DNA of 64,000 nt from Parvularculaceae bacterium (GTDB lineage Bacteria; Pseudomonadota; Alphaproteobacteria; Caulobacterales; Parvularculaceae). Positions within the stretch are counted from its first letter, which is position 1. Every line of letters starts with the position of its first letter. The translations under genes were made by a program, and so were the position numbers. The notes beneath the pieces are model-generated. The model had not been told where the DNA came from, made no database searches, and saw only the letters and a program-made list of their open reading frames with translations. The DNA lies in NCBI GenBank assembly GCA_021776475.1, contig JAJFFV010000006.1, positions 186,001 through 250,000 on the forward strand. Direction: 5' to 3'. Shown here one piece after another: positions 43,093-52,033 of the stretch.

Positions 43093-43659
43093 ATGACGAG
43101 CTCATCGTCAACCTATTCAAAAGGCGCGATCATCCTTCACTGGATGATCGCTATTTTGATCATCGGCCAGTTGTCTGGCGGATTGTTCATGGAGAGACTG
43201 CCCCCGACGAGCTTCAAGTTTGAGCTATACCAGTGGCATAAATCGTTCGGGATCACGATCTTGCTCCTGTCATTCGCCAGGCTTTCGTGGCGCCTCACGC
43301 ATCCGGTACCGAATTTGCCAGAGACGATGAAGAGTTGGGAAAAAGCGGCGGCGCGTTTCACCCACATCGCGTTTTATTTTCTGATATTTGCGCAGCCATT
43401 AGTCGGCTGGATAATGGTATCCGCATCGACTTTGGGCATCGATACGGTCCTGTTCAAGTTTATTCCGTGGCCGCATGTACCAGGCATCTCGCCAAGCGAG
43501 GGGCTGGAAGATTTTATGAAACAGGTTCACCACTTTCTTGCCTTCAGCTTAATCGGTTTGTTGGTGCTGCATATCGGCGCGGCGTTAAAACATCATTTCG
43601 TTGAGCGTGATGACGTGCTTGCCCGCATGATACCCATGGTCAAACGTAAGGAGAGTTGA
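43093..43659 (+). CDS. Cytochrome b561
   Basis: The 188-residue protein has four membrane helices and the haem-ligand histidines expected of bacterial b561: 'AIILHWMIAILIIGQLSGG' (His in helix 1), 'YQWHKSFGITILLLSFARLSWR', 'FTHIAFYFLIFAQPLVGWIM' and 'KQVHHFLAFSLIGLLVLHIGAALKHHF'. These proteins carry electrons between quinones and periplasmic acceptors. Enclosed by two YceI genes (5 bp after the first; its stop lies two bases before the start of the second), as in E. coli yceJ-yceI, so the three are one unit. Confidence 0.92.
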   Translation: MTSSSSTYSKGAIILHWMIAILIIGQLSGGLFMERLPPTSFKFELYQWHKSFGITILLLSFARLSWRLTHPVPNLPETMKSWEKAAARFTHIAFYFLIFAQPLVGWIMVSASTLGIDTVLFKFIPWPHVPGISPSEGLEDFMKQVHHFLAFSLIGLLVLHIGAALKHHFVERDDVLARMIPMVKRKES

Positions 43660-43661
43660 TA

Positions 43662-44252
43662 GTGCGTTTTATTTCAAGTGCCGTTTTTGGATTGTTGCTT
43701 ATTGCCTGCGGAGAGGCATCAACCAGCGAAGCCGCTGAAGAAAGTACCGCAGCTCCGGTAGTAAAGGGAAACTGGCAGGTCGACGCCGATACCAGTTCAG
43801 TCAAATTCCGTGCCTCTCAAGATGGCAGTGAATTTGAAGGCGAATTCAAAAAATTCACAGCGGAAATCAACCTTGACCCGGATGGACTTGAAGGTGCGTA
43901 CATCCGCGCCGTAATCGACATTGCCTCCGTCGATGCGGGCAGCGATGACCGAAACGGTGCGTTGCCAACACGCGAATGGTTTCATGTAAAAAACTTCCCG
44001 GTCGCGACATTCGCTTCGGACAATATCTCCTCCACAGGAGATGGTACCTATGTGGCTAAAGGTGATCTCGCGATCAAGGGTGTGACTAAACAGGTCAGTT
44101 TGCCGTTTACATTGACGATCGATGAAGACGATGCGGTCTCTACCGCCGAGCTGGACCTGTCGAGGCTAGAATACGGGCTCGGACCAAAAGCCGATTGGGT
44201 CGATAAGGAAGTTGCAGTCTTGATTGAGATCAAAGCAACCCGGCTTGATTAA
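43662..44252 (+). CDS. Second YceI-family lipoprotein
   Basis: I choose GTG 43662, eight bases after AAGGAG; a TTG at 43656 overlaps the b561 stop. The product (196 residues) begins with a lipoprotein signal (FISSAVFGLLLIAC). The YceI barrel shows 'WQVDADTSSVKFRASQDGSEFEGEFKKFTAEINLDPD', 'IDIASVDAGSDDRNGALPTREWFHVKNFPVATF' and 'LAIKGVTKQVSLPFTL'. It is more like E. coli YceI than the first copy is, so the two copies are diverged paralogues and may bind different lipids. Confidence 0.9.
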   Translation: MRFISSAVFGLLLIACGEASTSEAAEESTAAPVVKGNWQVDADTSSVKFRASQDGSEFEGEFKKFTAEINLDPDGLEGAYIRAVIDIASVDAGSDDRNGALPTREWFHVKNFPVATFASDNISSTGDGTYVAKGDLAIKGVTKQVSLPFTLTIDEDDAVSTAELDLSRLEYGLGPKADWVDKEVAVLIEIKATRLD

Positions 44253-44772
44253 CTCCAACCCGGTTCAATCGCGAGCGCCCCTGTCGGAAAAGTGTTCCTG
44301 AAGCCAGTGCTGCCGGTCATCGTTCCAGGTCCACGACCGGATCCGCCAGCCATTCTGCACGGGCCGTAAAAGTTACGGGTCTCCGTCTGGAATTGTCGTC
44401 CGTGTACCATTGAATTCCCAGGCATGTTTGAATCGCCATAAAGGATACCAATGTCACCCGAAATCGAAACTTCTGTCGGTTGATGGTCAAATAGGGAGAT
44501 GATGGTTGGTGGTGAATTTTCCGGAAACCAGAATTCCCGAGAGCTTGCCTACCTTCTAGTAACCGTTATCGCATTAGTGCACGCATGAGATCCTCCATAC
44601 TATTTTCTTAGTAGGTTACCCGTTCGGTGGAACGGATCAAGGTCGCAATCCTTTTACCGCCAAAACCTGACTAAACAGGTGTGCGGTATTCAAACCGGTT
44701 GCAGCCTCAACTGTTACAATCTTTTGACACCAAAGACGGACCTTCTAATTTGACGATCAGGAGGACCGGTTC
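44253..44772. other. Intergenic region upstream of the acyl-CoA dehydrogenases
   Basis: 520 bp without a supported gene. Several frames of 40-60 codons on the minus strand are open at 44250-44440, one ending 'RNTFPTGALAIEPGW', but none has a ribosome site or family likeness. The dehydrogenase promoter should lie near the right end. Confidence 0.35.
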
Positions 44773-45957
44773 ATGGATCTGGCATTTTCTGCAAAAGATG
44801 AGACATTCCGTCGTGAAGTCATCGATTTTCTCGATGAGAACTGGCCTGCGGAATATCGCGGGCGCAAACGGGATTTCACCCGGGAAAATTACATCGATTG
44901 GCACAAGAAGCTGCACGCCAAAGGCTGGGCAGCACCAGCCTGGCCGGCTGAATATGGCGGTACTGACTGGACCCCGACGCAAAAATACATTTTTGGGCAG
45001 GAAATGGCGAATGCCGAAACTTTCCCATCACTCGCTTTCAATACCTCAATGGTCGGACCGGTAATCTACACATTCGGGTCTGCCGCACAAAAACAACGCT
45101 TTTTGCCGCAGACTCTGGCTTGCGATATCTGGTGGTGCCAGGGCTATTCCGAACCCGGCTCTGGGTCAGATCTTGCCAGTCTGAGAACCAAGGCCGTCCG
45201 TGAGGGTGATCATTACATAGTCAACGGGTCCAAGACCTGGACCACCCTGGCGCAGCATGCGGACTGGATTTTCTGCCTGGTACGGACGGATCCTGATGTC
45301 AAAAAACAACAAGGCATTTCCTTTTTGCTGATCGACATGAAGACCCCAGGCGTTACCGTTCGTCCGATCATCACGCTTGGCGGCGATCATGAAGTCAATG
45401 AGGTCTTCCTCGAGGATGTCAAAGTGCCGGTCGAGAACCGAATCGGCGAAGAAAACCAAGGCTGGACGTATGCGAAGTTCCTGTTGCTGCACGAGCGCTC
45501 CAATATTGCCGGGGTGCATCAGTCGCGGCGCTATCTGAAGCGGTTGAAGGACGTTGCGGCCGATCAAGAACTGTCAGGTTCGGGACCCAAGCTCATGGAC
45601 GACCCGGATTTTAGCCGCAAAGTATCTGAAATCGAGATTGACCTGACGGCGCTCGAATTCACTGAACTAAGGGCGCTGTCCAATGAAGAAGCCGGGAAGG
45701 GGCCGGGCGCAGAATCGTCCATCCTCAAAATCCGCGGCACAGAGCTGCAGCAGCGCATCTCCCACCTCGCTGTGGAAGTCGCCGGTTATTATGCGATGCC
45801 GTTCCAGCGCAACCAAGGCCACAACGAATATCCGGCGGGGCCGGAGCACTCAGTCCACGCAGCCGCGCGTTATTTCAACGGCCGCAAGACCAGCATCTAT
45901 GGCGGCACTAATGAGATTCAACGCAACATTATTGCCAAAGCGATTCTCGGCCTTTGA
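44773..45957 (+). CDS. Acyl-CoA dehydrogenase, subunit or isozyme 1
   Basis: The 394-residue protein has the ACAD domains in order: N-terminal helices ('FSAKDETFRREVIDFLDENWP', 'WHKKLHAKGWAAPAWPAEYGGTDWT'), the beta domain ('WWCQGYSEPGSGSDLASLRTKA', 'YIVNGSKTWTTLAQHADWIFCLVRTD'), and C-terminal helices ending 'FNGRKTSIYGGTNEIQRNIIAKAILGL', the FAD/CoA-site signature. GAGGA precedes the ATG by nine bases. A second ACAD gene follows after 21 bp. Such tandem pairs often form alpha2-beta2 heterotetramers acting on bulky acyl-CoAs such as steroid side chains; the actual substrate is unknown. Confidence 0.92.
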   Translation: MDLAFSAKDETFRREVIDFLDENWPAEYRGRKRDFTRENYIDWHKKLHAKGWAAPAWPAEYGGTDWTPTQKYIFGQEMANAETFPSLAFNTSMVGPVIYTFGSAAQKQRFLPQTLACDIWWCQGYSEPGSGSDLASLRTKAVREGDHYIVNGSKTWTTLAQHADWIFCLVRTDPDVKKQQGISFLLIDMKTPGVTVRPIITLGGDHEVNEVFLEDVKVPVENRIGEENQGWTYAKFLLLHERSNIAGVHQSRRYLKRLKDVAADQELSGSGPKLMDDPDFSRKVSEIEIDLTALEFTELRALSNEEAGKGPGAESSILKIRGTELQQRISHLAVEVAGYYAMPFQRNQGHNEYPAGPEHSVHAAARYFNGRKTSIYGGTNEIQRNIIAKAILGL

Positions 45958-45978
45958 CTAATATAGGAATGTATTCCC

Positions 45979-47115
45979 ATGAATTTTGAATTTTCCGAAG
46001 AACAGCAAATGCTCCGCGACTCGCTGTCGCGGTTTCTGCGTGACAAATACGATTTTGAAGAGCGGCAGAAAATCATAGCGTCAGACGATGGCTGGAGCCG
46101 TGAAAAATGGAACCAGTTCGCTGAGATGGGTCTGATGGCGGCAGCGTTTCCGGAAGATTATGACGGGTTCGGCGGTACATCCGTTGACCTCATGGTGATT
46201 ATGGAAGAGTTTGGCAAGGGCTTGGTGGTCGAGCCTTATTTGCCAACAGTGGTGCTGAGCGGCGGTTTGCTACTAGAGACCGGCGGCGACAAAGCGAAAG
46301 AGCTGATCCCGGCAATTGCTTCTGGTGAATTGGTCATGGGTTTTGGCTTCGCCGAGCCGCATAGCCGCTTCGATCTGTTCCACGTGGATACCAAGGCAGC
46401 AAAGCAGAGGACGGATTATATCCTGTCCGGTCGTAAAGCCGTAGTGTTTGCAGCGCCGATTGCGGATAAGCTTATCGTCTCCGCGCGCACCAGTGGCAGC
46501 AACCGCGATACCGATGGCATCAGCCTTTTCCTACTCGACACTAACACTGATGGTGTACGGATTGACGGCTACCCAACAATTGATGGTCTGAGGGCAGGTG
46601 ACGTTTACCTCGACAATGTCAAAATTCCTGCCGTAAACATGATCGGCGAGGAAGGCAAGGCGCTACCCACCATCGAAAAAATCATCGACAAGGCGATCGT
46701 TGCCCTTTCTGCGGAGGCTATGGGTGTCTGCCGGAAAATGTGTGAACTGACGAGTGAATATTGCCGCGCACGTGAGCAATTCGGTCAGCCGATCAGCAAG
46801 TTTCAGGTGCTTCAGCACACGATGGTCGACATGTTCATCCATACTGAAGAGATGACATCAATGGCCTTTATGGCGGCCATGAAAACTGACGCCAACGGCC
46901 ACGACAAAGCTGCGGCGTCATCCGCAAAAGTGCAACTTGGCAAGTCGTGCAAATTCGTAGGTGAAAGTGCAATCCAGCTCCACGGCGGCATGGGCATCAC
47001 CGAAGAAATGGCGGTCGGCCACTACTTCATGCACTCAACCATGATGGAATCGTTGTTCGGTAATTCGGATTATCATTTGAAACGCTATCAGACGGCAACC
47101 GGCTTGCGCGAATAG
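45979..47115 (+). CDS. Acyl-CoA dehydrogenase, subunit or isozyme 2
   Basis: The 378-residue protein begins 'NFEFSEEQQMLRDSLSRFLRDKYDFEERQKII' and has the beta domain with 'MGFGFAEPHSRFDLFHVDTKA', where the canonical SEPxxGSD loop is altered (AEPHSRFD). The C-terminal part reads 'REQFGQPISKFQVLQHTMVDM' and 'QLHGGMGITEEMAVGHYFMHSTMMES'. The changed loop and the tandem position suggest the non-identical partner of a heteromeric ACAD whose active site is completed by the first subunit. Same operon as the preceding gene. Confidence 0.9.
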   Translation: MNFEFSEEQQMLRDSLSRFLRDKYDFEERQKIIASDDGWSREKWNQFAEMGLMAAAFPEDYDGFGGTSVDLMVIMEEFGKGLVVEPYLPTVVLSGGLLLETGGDKAKELIPAIASGELVMGFGFAEPHSRFDLFHVDTKAAKQRTDYILSGRKAVVFAAPIADKLIVSARTSGSNRDTDGISLFLLDTNTDGVRIDGYPTIDGLRAGDVYLDNVKIPAVNMIGEEGKALPTIEKIIDKAIVALSAEAMGVCRKMCELTSEYCRAREQFGQPISKFQVLQHTMVDMFIHTEEMTSMAFMAAMKTDANGHDKAAASSAKVQLGKSCKFVGESAIQLHGGMGITEEMAVGHYFMHSTMMESLFGNSDYHLKRYQTATGLRE

Positions 47116-47523
47116 TCGAGCTGGCGATCTAAGGCCCGCGACAAATCAACATCCTGCAACGGGTTGCTCTAGCAAAGCACATCACGTTGCAGCGTTCTCG
47201 GCGCACGGCGAGTCGTCCTGTCGTGTGCTTTTGGTTCTGTTTTTCAATCACTTGGGTAAATTTACGGTGCCCCGGGGAGGCTATCGGTCAAGATCAGGAT
47301 CGAAATGACAGACCCGTTGAAATTGCCTGCGCGTAGCCTCAAACCTTTTTTAACGGTTTGGCAGTTTCTGCCAAACGGGAAGGTACACAACATCGCGAGC
47401 GCGTACTGAAACCACGTAGCGCGCCCGAATCTGGTGCAGAAAAATCAAGCGTCCACGAGACTGGAACTGGCGCAAACTAGGCCCTATGAAAAGCGCAAAG
47501 CCTCATGAATTCAGGAGTTACGA
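47116..47523. other. Leader/promoter region of the 2-methylcitrate cluster
   Basis: 408 bp with no believable ORF. It contains the palindrome described separately and should carry the prpD promoter. Confidence 0.4.
47356..47376. promoter_or_regulatory. Perfect 9-bp palindrome (candidate operator) before prpD
   Basis: GTTTGGCAG-TTT-CTGCCAAAC is an exact inverted repeat about 150 bp upstream of prpD, with no T-run behind it. TTTGGCAN(3-5)TGCCAAA-type sites are typical of dimeric repressors; a GntR- or LacI-class regulator encoded elsewhere would fit. It could also be a transcript hairpin. Confidence 0.5.
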
Positions 47524-49056
47524 ATGATAGATCATAAAGTCCACGCTTCCCCGTCAAAAGCCGAATTGCCGCGCGAGAAACAACTCGCATGGAAAATGGC
47601 GGAAGTCGCGGCTGACCCAGTTGAGGTCGAATCTGATGTTACTGACATGGTGATCAACCGCATCATTGATAATGCGTCGGTCGCGATCGCCTCGCTCAAT
47701 CGCGGCCCGATCAAGTCAGCCCGCGCAATGGCGTGTGCCCATCCACGGTCAGGCGGCGCAACAATGTTCGGCGCGCCGGCAGATAAAAAAATCTGTGCCG
47801 AATGGGCGGCCTGGGTGAACGGCACGGCCGTGCGCGAACTTGATTTCCACGACACCTTTCTGGCAGCAGATTATTCGCATCCAGGCGACAACATTCCACC
47901 GATCCTCGCCGTGGCGCAACAATGCGGCAAGGACGGGCGTGATCTCCTGCGGGGCATTACCACCGGCTACGAAATTCAGGTGAACCTCGTTAAAGGCATT
48001 TGTCTGCACGAACACAAGATCGACCACATCGCCCATATCGGCCCATCAGCAACTGCTGGCATCGGCACCTTGCTCGGCCTCGACAAAGAAGTGATCTTTC
48101 AGTCAATCCAACAGGGCCTGCACTGCACTGTCACAACGCGCCAGTCGCGCAAAGGCGAAATCTCGTCGTGGAAGGCGTTTGCTCCGGCCTATGCCGGCAA
48201 AACAGCTATTGAAGCCGTGGACCGCTGCATGCGTGGTGAGGGTGCACCAAGCCCGATCTATGAAGGCGAAGACAGTGTTTTGTCTTTCATCCTCAACGGT
48301 CGGACAGCCCGCGATCAAGGCAGGTCACCATATGATCCGGCCTACACGGTGCCGCTGCCAAGGGCCGGCGAAGCCAAGCGAGCAATTCTTGACACCTATA
48401 CAAAAGAACACTCGGCAGAATATCAATCGCAAGCATTGATTGATCTGGCATTCCGCATGGGAAAGGAAATCGGTGATTTTGACAAAGTCAAATCCATCGT
48501 TCTGCACACGTCGCACCATACTCACAACGTGATTGGCACCGGTGCCGGTGACCCACAGAAGATGGATCCTAATTCATCGAGAGAGACGCTCGATCACTCG
48601 ATCATGTACATATTTGCCGTTGCGCTTCAAGATGGTGAGTGGCACCATGTCCGCTCCTATGCGCCGGAACGGGCAAAACGCAAAGATACTGTGCGCCTGT
48701 GGCACAAAGTCTCAACCATCGAAGACCCTGAATGGACCCGTCGCTATCATTCGCATGACCCGAACGAAAAAGCCTTTGGCGCCCGGGTCGTCGTGACGTT
48801 GGAAGATGGCCGCGTGATCGAAGACGAACTTGGCATCGCCAACGCGCACCCGTTCGGTGCCCGCCCATTTGGCCGAAATGAATATATCAAAAAATTCAAG
48901 ACACTAACGGCCGAAATATTGGACAGCGCTGAAAGTAAGCGTTTCCTCGAATTGGTTCAACGCTTGCCTGATTTGAGTGCGGAAGAAGTTGTTTCGATAA
49001 ACCCGGTTGCACCCGCCGGGTACTTAGAGGAAAACGACGCGAAAGGGATTTTTTAG
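47524..49056 (+). CDS. prpD: MmgE/PrpD family, 2-methylcitrate dehydratase
   Basis: The 510-residue protein has family marks '[26 protein letters not shown]', '[37 protein letters not shown]', '[41 protein letters not shown]' and '[31 protein letters not shown]'. The late HH in '[42 protein letters not shown]' is also typical. PrpD dehydrates 2-methylcitrate to 2-methyl-cis-aconitate in propionyl-CoA breakdown. First gene of a cluster that also encodes PrpB and PrpC. Confidence 0.93.
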   Translation: MIDHKVHASPSKAELPREKQLAWKMAEVAADPVEVESDVTDMVINRIIDNASVAIASLNRGPIKSARAMACAHPRSGGATMFGAPADKKICAEWAAWVNGTAVRELDFHDTFLAADYSHPGDNIPPILAVAQQCGKDGRDLLRGITTGYEIQVNLVKGICLHEHKIDHIAHIGPSATAGIGTLLGLDKEVIFQSIQQGLHCTVTTRQSRKGEISSWKAFAPAYAGKTAIEAVDRCMRGEGAPSPIYEGEDSVLSFILNGRTARDQGRSPYDPAYTVPLPRAGEAKRAILDTYTKEHSAEYQSQALIDLAFRMGKEIGDFDKVKSIVLHTSHHTHNVIGTGAGDPQKMDPNSSRETLDHSIMYIFAVALQDGEWHHVRSYAPERAKRKDTVRLWHKVSTIEDPEWTRRYHSHDPNEKAFGARVVVTLEDGRVIEDELGIANAHPFGARPFGRNEYIKKFKTLTAEILDSAESKRFLELVQRLPDLSAEEVVSINPVAPAGYLEENDAKGIF

Positions 49057-49065
49057 GAGCTGATA

Positions 49066-49530
49066 ATGCGCCCAATAACAGTCAGAAATTCATTGGTCAA
49101 ATGGCACAAAATGGTCATGGAAAATGACATGTCGACCATCGAGCGAATTCTTCATCCCGAAGTCTCATTTCGCAGTCCCGCATCCGAGATATTTTATCGC
49201 GGCACGGATGCTTTAGCGTTGCTGATCAGGACCGGTACGGAACTGTTTGAGAATTTTGAATATCACCGTGAGTTCTCAACGGAGGACGGCATGAGTGTGA
49301 CCCATGAATTCAGCGCTCGAACTGGGCAACAATCGCTTTCCGGTATTGACCTTATCAGGTTTGACAAAAATGGATTGATCACAGAGTTTGAGTTGATGAT
49401 CGCGCCTGTGAGTGGACTGATCGAGGTAGCGCGAAAAATGCAGGGCCTTATCGGTGATCAAATGAAGAAGTATGCTGATGCGGTCTGCGTCTCCACATCG
49501 CTGAATCATGAAAGCTCATTTGACTGCTGA
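49066..49530 (+). CDS. NTF2/SnoaL-like protein, copy 1
   Basis: The 154-residue protein is a small alpha+beta cone fold: 'LVKWHKMVMENDMSTIERILHPEVSFRSPASEIFYRGTDAL', 'FEYHREFSTEDGMSVTHEFSAR' and 'DLIRFDKNGLITEFELMIAPVSGL'. It is clearly paralogous to the gene at 49582 (matching WH...HP...FRSP...YHREF...GLITEFE). Fold members include isomerases, dehydratases and binding proteins. Position between prpD and prpB suggests a helper in handling methylcitrate-cycle intermediates, but no catalytic residue is obvious. The last ~20 residues differ from copy 2. Confidence 0.8.
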   Translation: MRPITVRNSLVKWHKMVMENDMSTIERILHPEVSFRSPASEIFYRGTDALALLIRTGTELFENFEYHREFSTEDGMSVTHEFSARTGQQSLSGIDLIRFDKNGLITEFELMIAPVSGLIEVARKMQGLIGDQMKKYADAVCVSTSLNHESSFDC

Positions 49531-49585
49531 CAAATACATGGAGCTTGCTGAACGTTATGATGAGATAGGGAAAATGGATGAATGA
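49508..49585 (+). CDS. 25-residue ORF translationally coupled to the next gene
   Basis: ATG 49508 starts inside the end of the first NTF2-like gene. The frame encodes KAHLTADKYMELAERYDEIG plus KMDE and ends in TGA that overlaps the next ATG (ATGA at 49582-49585). Tight overlaps at both ends look like a leader peptide or a coupling device. It may equally be the stump of a gene lost when the NTF2 pair formed by duplication. Confidence 0.35.
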   Translation: MKAHLTADKYMELAERYDEIGKMDE

Positions 49586-50001
49586 GTAACCTATTGCCGG
49601 CAGTTCAAAAGTCTGTGTCCAAATGGCATGCTATTGTCCAAAAAAAGGACCTGGCAGAGCTGCCAGAAATCATTCACCCAGATGCGGTGTTCCGCTCGCC
49701 GATGGCCCACACGCCATATCACGGCGCTTTTGCATTAGTCTTGGCCCTCAACACGGTCAGTGAGGTATTTGAGGAATTCATCTATCACCGAGAATTCGCC
49801 TCGGTAGATGGCCTCAACGTCACGCTTGAATTCAGTGCGACGGTCAATGGCAGACAACTTAAAGGAGCCGATTTTATCCGCTTCAACGAACAAGGTCTGA
49901 TCACGGAGTTTGAAGTGATGGTTCGGCCCATGAGTGGTTTGACGACACTCGGTGAAGAAATGGGCAAACGGATCGGCGGCCAGTTAAAGGAATTCGTGTG
50001 A
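49582..50001 (+). CDS. NTF2/SnoaL-like protein, copy 2
   Basis: The 139-residue tandem paralogue of the gene at 49066 reads 'SVSKWHAIVQKKDLAELPEIIHPDAVFRSPMAHTPYHG', 'FIYHREFASVDGLNVTLEFSAT', 'DFIRFNEQGLITEFEVMVRPMSGL'. The conserved FRSP and YHREF blocks probably line the pocket. Start ATG overlaps the stop of the 25-residue ORF. Same cluster and likely same transcript as prpD. Confidence 0.82.
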   Translation: MSNLLPAVQKSVSKWHAIVQKKDLAELPEIIHPDAVFRSPMAHTPYHGAFALVLALNTVSEVFEEFIYHREFASVDGLNVTLEFSATVNGRQLKGADFIRFNEQGLITEFEVMVRPMSGLTTLGEEMGKRIGGQLKEFV

Positions 50002-50068
50002 AACAACCCAGCATCCTGAGCTGACGCGAAGCGTCGCAGGAAGACGAAAGAAGAAAGAGGTGATCGGC

Positions 50069-50248
50069 ATGAACGGCAAGAGTATGGCAACCGGGATGGG
50101 CGCAGGGATAGCGATCGGTGTCGCGGTCGGTGTAGCAATGAACAACATCGCGGTCGGGATCGCCATTGGCGTCGCGATAGGCGCGGGGATGGGCACTACG
50201 ATGAATGCGCAAAACAAGAAAAATGATCAGGACGACAAGAAGGAATAA
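50069..50248 (+). CDS. Small glycine-zipper membrane protein
   Basis: ATG 50069 follows AAGAGGTGATCGGC. The 59-residue peptide has two glycine-zipper helices (ATGMGAGIAIGVAVGVAM and VGIAIGVAIGAGMG) joined by NNIA, then a very hydrophilic tail (NAQNKKNDQDDKKE). G-x-x-x-G spacing is typical of self-packing helices in the envelope. Function unknown; short proteins of this kind sometimes act in stress or as toxins. It lies between the NTF2-like gene and the lipoprotein hydrolase. Confidence 0.65.
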   Translation: MNGKSMATGMGAGIAIGVAVGVAMNNIAVGIAIGVAIGAGMGTTMNAQNKKNDQDDKKE

Positions 50249-50255
50249 AGAAAAC

Positions 50256-51119
50256 ATGACAGGCATATCAATCATTTCCAGCATCGGAGATGCGGCAACA
50301 AAATCCGTAACTTTGTTGTGCGCTTCGTCGCTGTTGTTGCTGGCAGCCTGTGACTACGCAAAAACGGAACAACAACATGAACCCATCGCCAACGCGCAAT
50401 TAGACAACACTTCAGCTGATATCTTCGTCACTGCTTCTGATGGTGTGATCGTGTACGGCACAAAGTTCTTCTCGGATCTGGGCGACGAAACAATGCTGAT
50501 CCACCTGTTCCATCAGGGCGGCAGCAACGGCCGGGCTGAATATACCGGGATTGCAGCATGGCTGAATACCAACGGGTATCGTGCGATAGCGTGGGATCAG
50601 CGCACCGGTGGCGGGCTTTACGGTGAAGCAAATCGCACGGTCGAAGCCTTTAAGGGTGAAAAACCGGGATATTGCGACGCTTACCCGGATCTGGAAGCTG
50701 CCGTACAGCAAACTTCGGAGCTCGCCGGCAACGCGTCGGTTGTTGTTTGGGGCTCAAGCTATACCGCCGCATTGGTTTTCAAATTGGCGAGAGACAACCC
50801 GGATCTGATTGACGCACTGATCGCCTTTTCGCCCGCATCAGGCGGACCCATGGTCGATTGCCGCGCGCGTCTTTATGCGGAAGACGTCCACATACCGATG
50901 TTTGTTCTCAGCCCAGCAACCGAAATGGCGCGTCAAGGATCCGATGAGCAGCGCGATATTCTGACCGGCGCCGGCGCAAAATTCACTGTTGTCGAAAATG
51001 GCATCCATGGGTCTTCAATGTTGGTCGATACCCGCACGGAACACGATATGTCAGCTACCCGCCAGCAGGTTTCGGACTGGTTAGATGAGATTGCTGCTCA
51101 ATACTCAAAGGAACAATGA
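50256..51119 (+). CDS. Lipoprotein alpha/beta hydrolase
   Basis: ATG 50256 gives a signal with lipobox LLLAAC (lipid Cys about residue 32); the open frame from 50205 overlaps the glycine-zipper gene. The 287-residue product has 'MLIHLFHQGGSNGRAEYTGIAAWLNTNGYRAIAWDQRTGG' (oxyanion loop and cap), the nucleophile elbow 'VVVWGSSYTAALVFKLA' (GSSYT, Ser), 'IPMFVLSPATE' with the acid and 'ENGIHGSSML' with the catalytic His. So it is a periplasmic-facing serine esterase/peptidase-like enzyme. Its stop overlaps prpB start (ATGATG), so it belongs to the prp transcript. Role there unknown. Confidence 0.82.
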   Translation: MTGISIISSIGDAATKSVTLLCASSLLLLAACDYAKTEQQHEPIANAQLDNTSADIFVTASDGVIVYGTKFFSDLGDETMLIHLFHQGGSNGRAEYTGIAAWLNTNGYRAIAWDQRTGGGLYGEANRTVEAFKGEKPGYCDAYPDLEAAVQQTSELAGNASVVVWGSSYTAALVFKLARDNPDLIDALIAFSPASGGPMVDCRARLYAEDVHIPMFVLSPATEMARQGSDEQRDILTGAGAKFTVVENGIHGSSMLVDTRTEHDMSATRQQVSDWLDEIAAQYSKEQ

Positions 51120-52030
51120 TGCTTTTCACAAAAAAAACTGCGGCCCAAAAACGCGTTGAATTCCGTGACCAGCTGGAAGACGGCAAGCTTCACCAGTTCC
51201 CGGGCGCCTTTAATCCGCTTTGCGCACAACTGATCGAGCGCAAAGGTTTCGACGGTGTTTATGTGTCCGGCGCTGTGATGGCGGCCGACCTGTGCCTGCC
51301 GGATATCGGTATTGCGACGTTGACGGAGTTTGTTACCAGAGGCCAGCAGATCGCCCGCGTCACTGATCTGCCAGCCTTCATCGACATCGATACTGGCTTT
51401 GGTGAACCAATGAGTGCCGCGCGGTCGGTTCGGCAGATGGAAGAGGCGGGTCTGGCCGGCTGTCACATTGAAGACCAGGTAATGCCGAAACGCTGCGGCC
51501 ATCTCGACGGCAAGGAAATGGTCGACACCCACATGATGACCCAACGCATCCGCGCCGCATCCGACGCGAAGCTTGATCAAAACTTTGTCCTCATTGCACG
51601 GTCTGATGCACGGGCGGTTGAAGGCCTGGACAAGACGCTCGACCGGATGAAAGCCTATGTGGATGCCGGCGCAGACATGATTTTCCCGGAAGCGATGAAG
51701 TCAGAAAAAGAATTCGAGGCAGTTCGCAAAGCGCTCGATGTGCCGATCCTCGCGAACATGACAGAGTTTGGTAAAAGTCGCCTGCTGAGCAAAAAAGAAC
51801 TGGAGGACCTCGGTTTCAATGTCGTCATTTATCCGGTGACGACCTTGCGCCTTGCCATGGGTGAAGTCGACCGTGGGCTTGATGCGATCCTCCGGGATGG
51901 TGACCAGAATGGCATCCTTGAGCGGATGCAGCACCGCCGCGATCTTTACGATGTCCTGCGCTACGAAGAATACAACCAGTTCGACCAGAACCTGTTCAAC
52001 TTCGAAGTCACCGACACACCGATGGAGTAG
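51116..52030 (+). CDS. prpB: 2-methylisocitrate lyase
   Basis: ATG 51116 lies five bases after AAAGGA. The 304-residue ICL/PEP-mutase-superfamily protein has 'FPGAFNPLCAQLIERKGFDGVYVSGAVMAADLCLPDIGI', 'IDIDTGFGEPMSAARSVRQMEEAGLAGCHIEDQVMPKRCGHLDGK' (KRCGH holds the catalytic Cys; D and E bind Mg), 'LIARSDARAVEGLDKTLDRMKAYVDAGADMIFPEAM' and 'ANMTEFGKSRLL'. It splits 2-methylisocitrate to pyruvate and succinate, the last step of the cycle whose other enzymes are PrpC and PrpD in this cluster. Confidence 0.94.
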   Translation: MMLFTKKTAAQKRVEFRDQLEDGKLHQFPGAFNPLCAQLIERKGFDGVYVSGAVMAADLCLPDIGIATLTEFVTRGQQIARVTDLPAFIDIDTGFGEPMSAARSVRQMEEAGLAGCHIEDQVMPKRCGHLDGKEMVDTHMMTQRIRAASDAKLDQNFVLIARSDARAVEGLDKTLDRMKAYVDAGADMIFPEAMKSEKEFEAVRKALDVPILANMTEFGKSRLLSKKELEDLGFNVVIYPVTTLRLAMGEVDRGLDAILRDGDQNGILERMQHRRDLYDVLRYEEYNQFDQNLFNFEVTDTPME

Positions 52031-52033
52031 GAG

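Noticed and set aside
44681-45064. 127-codon plus-strand ORF
   Set aside because: It overlaps the acyl-CoA dehydrogenase start in another frame and has no motif.
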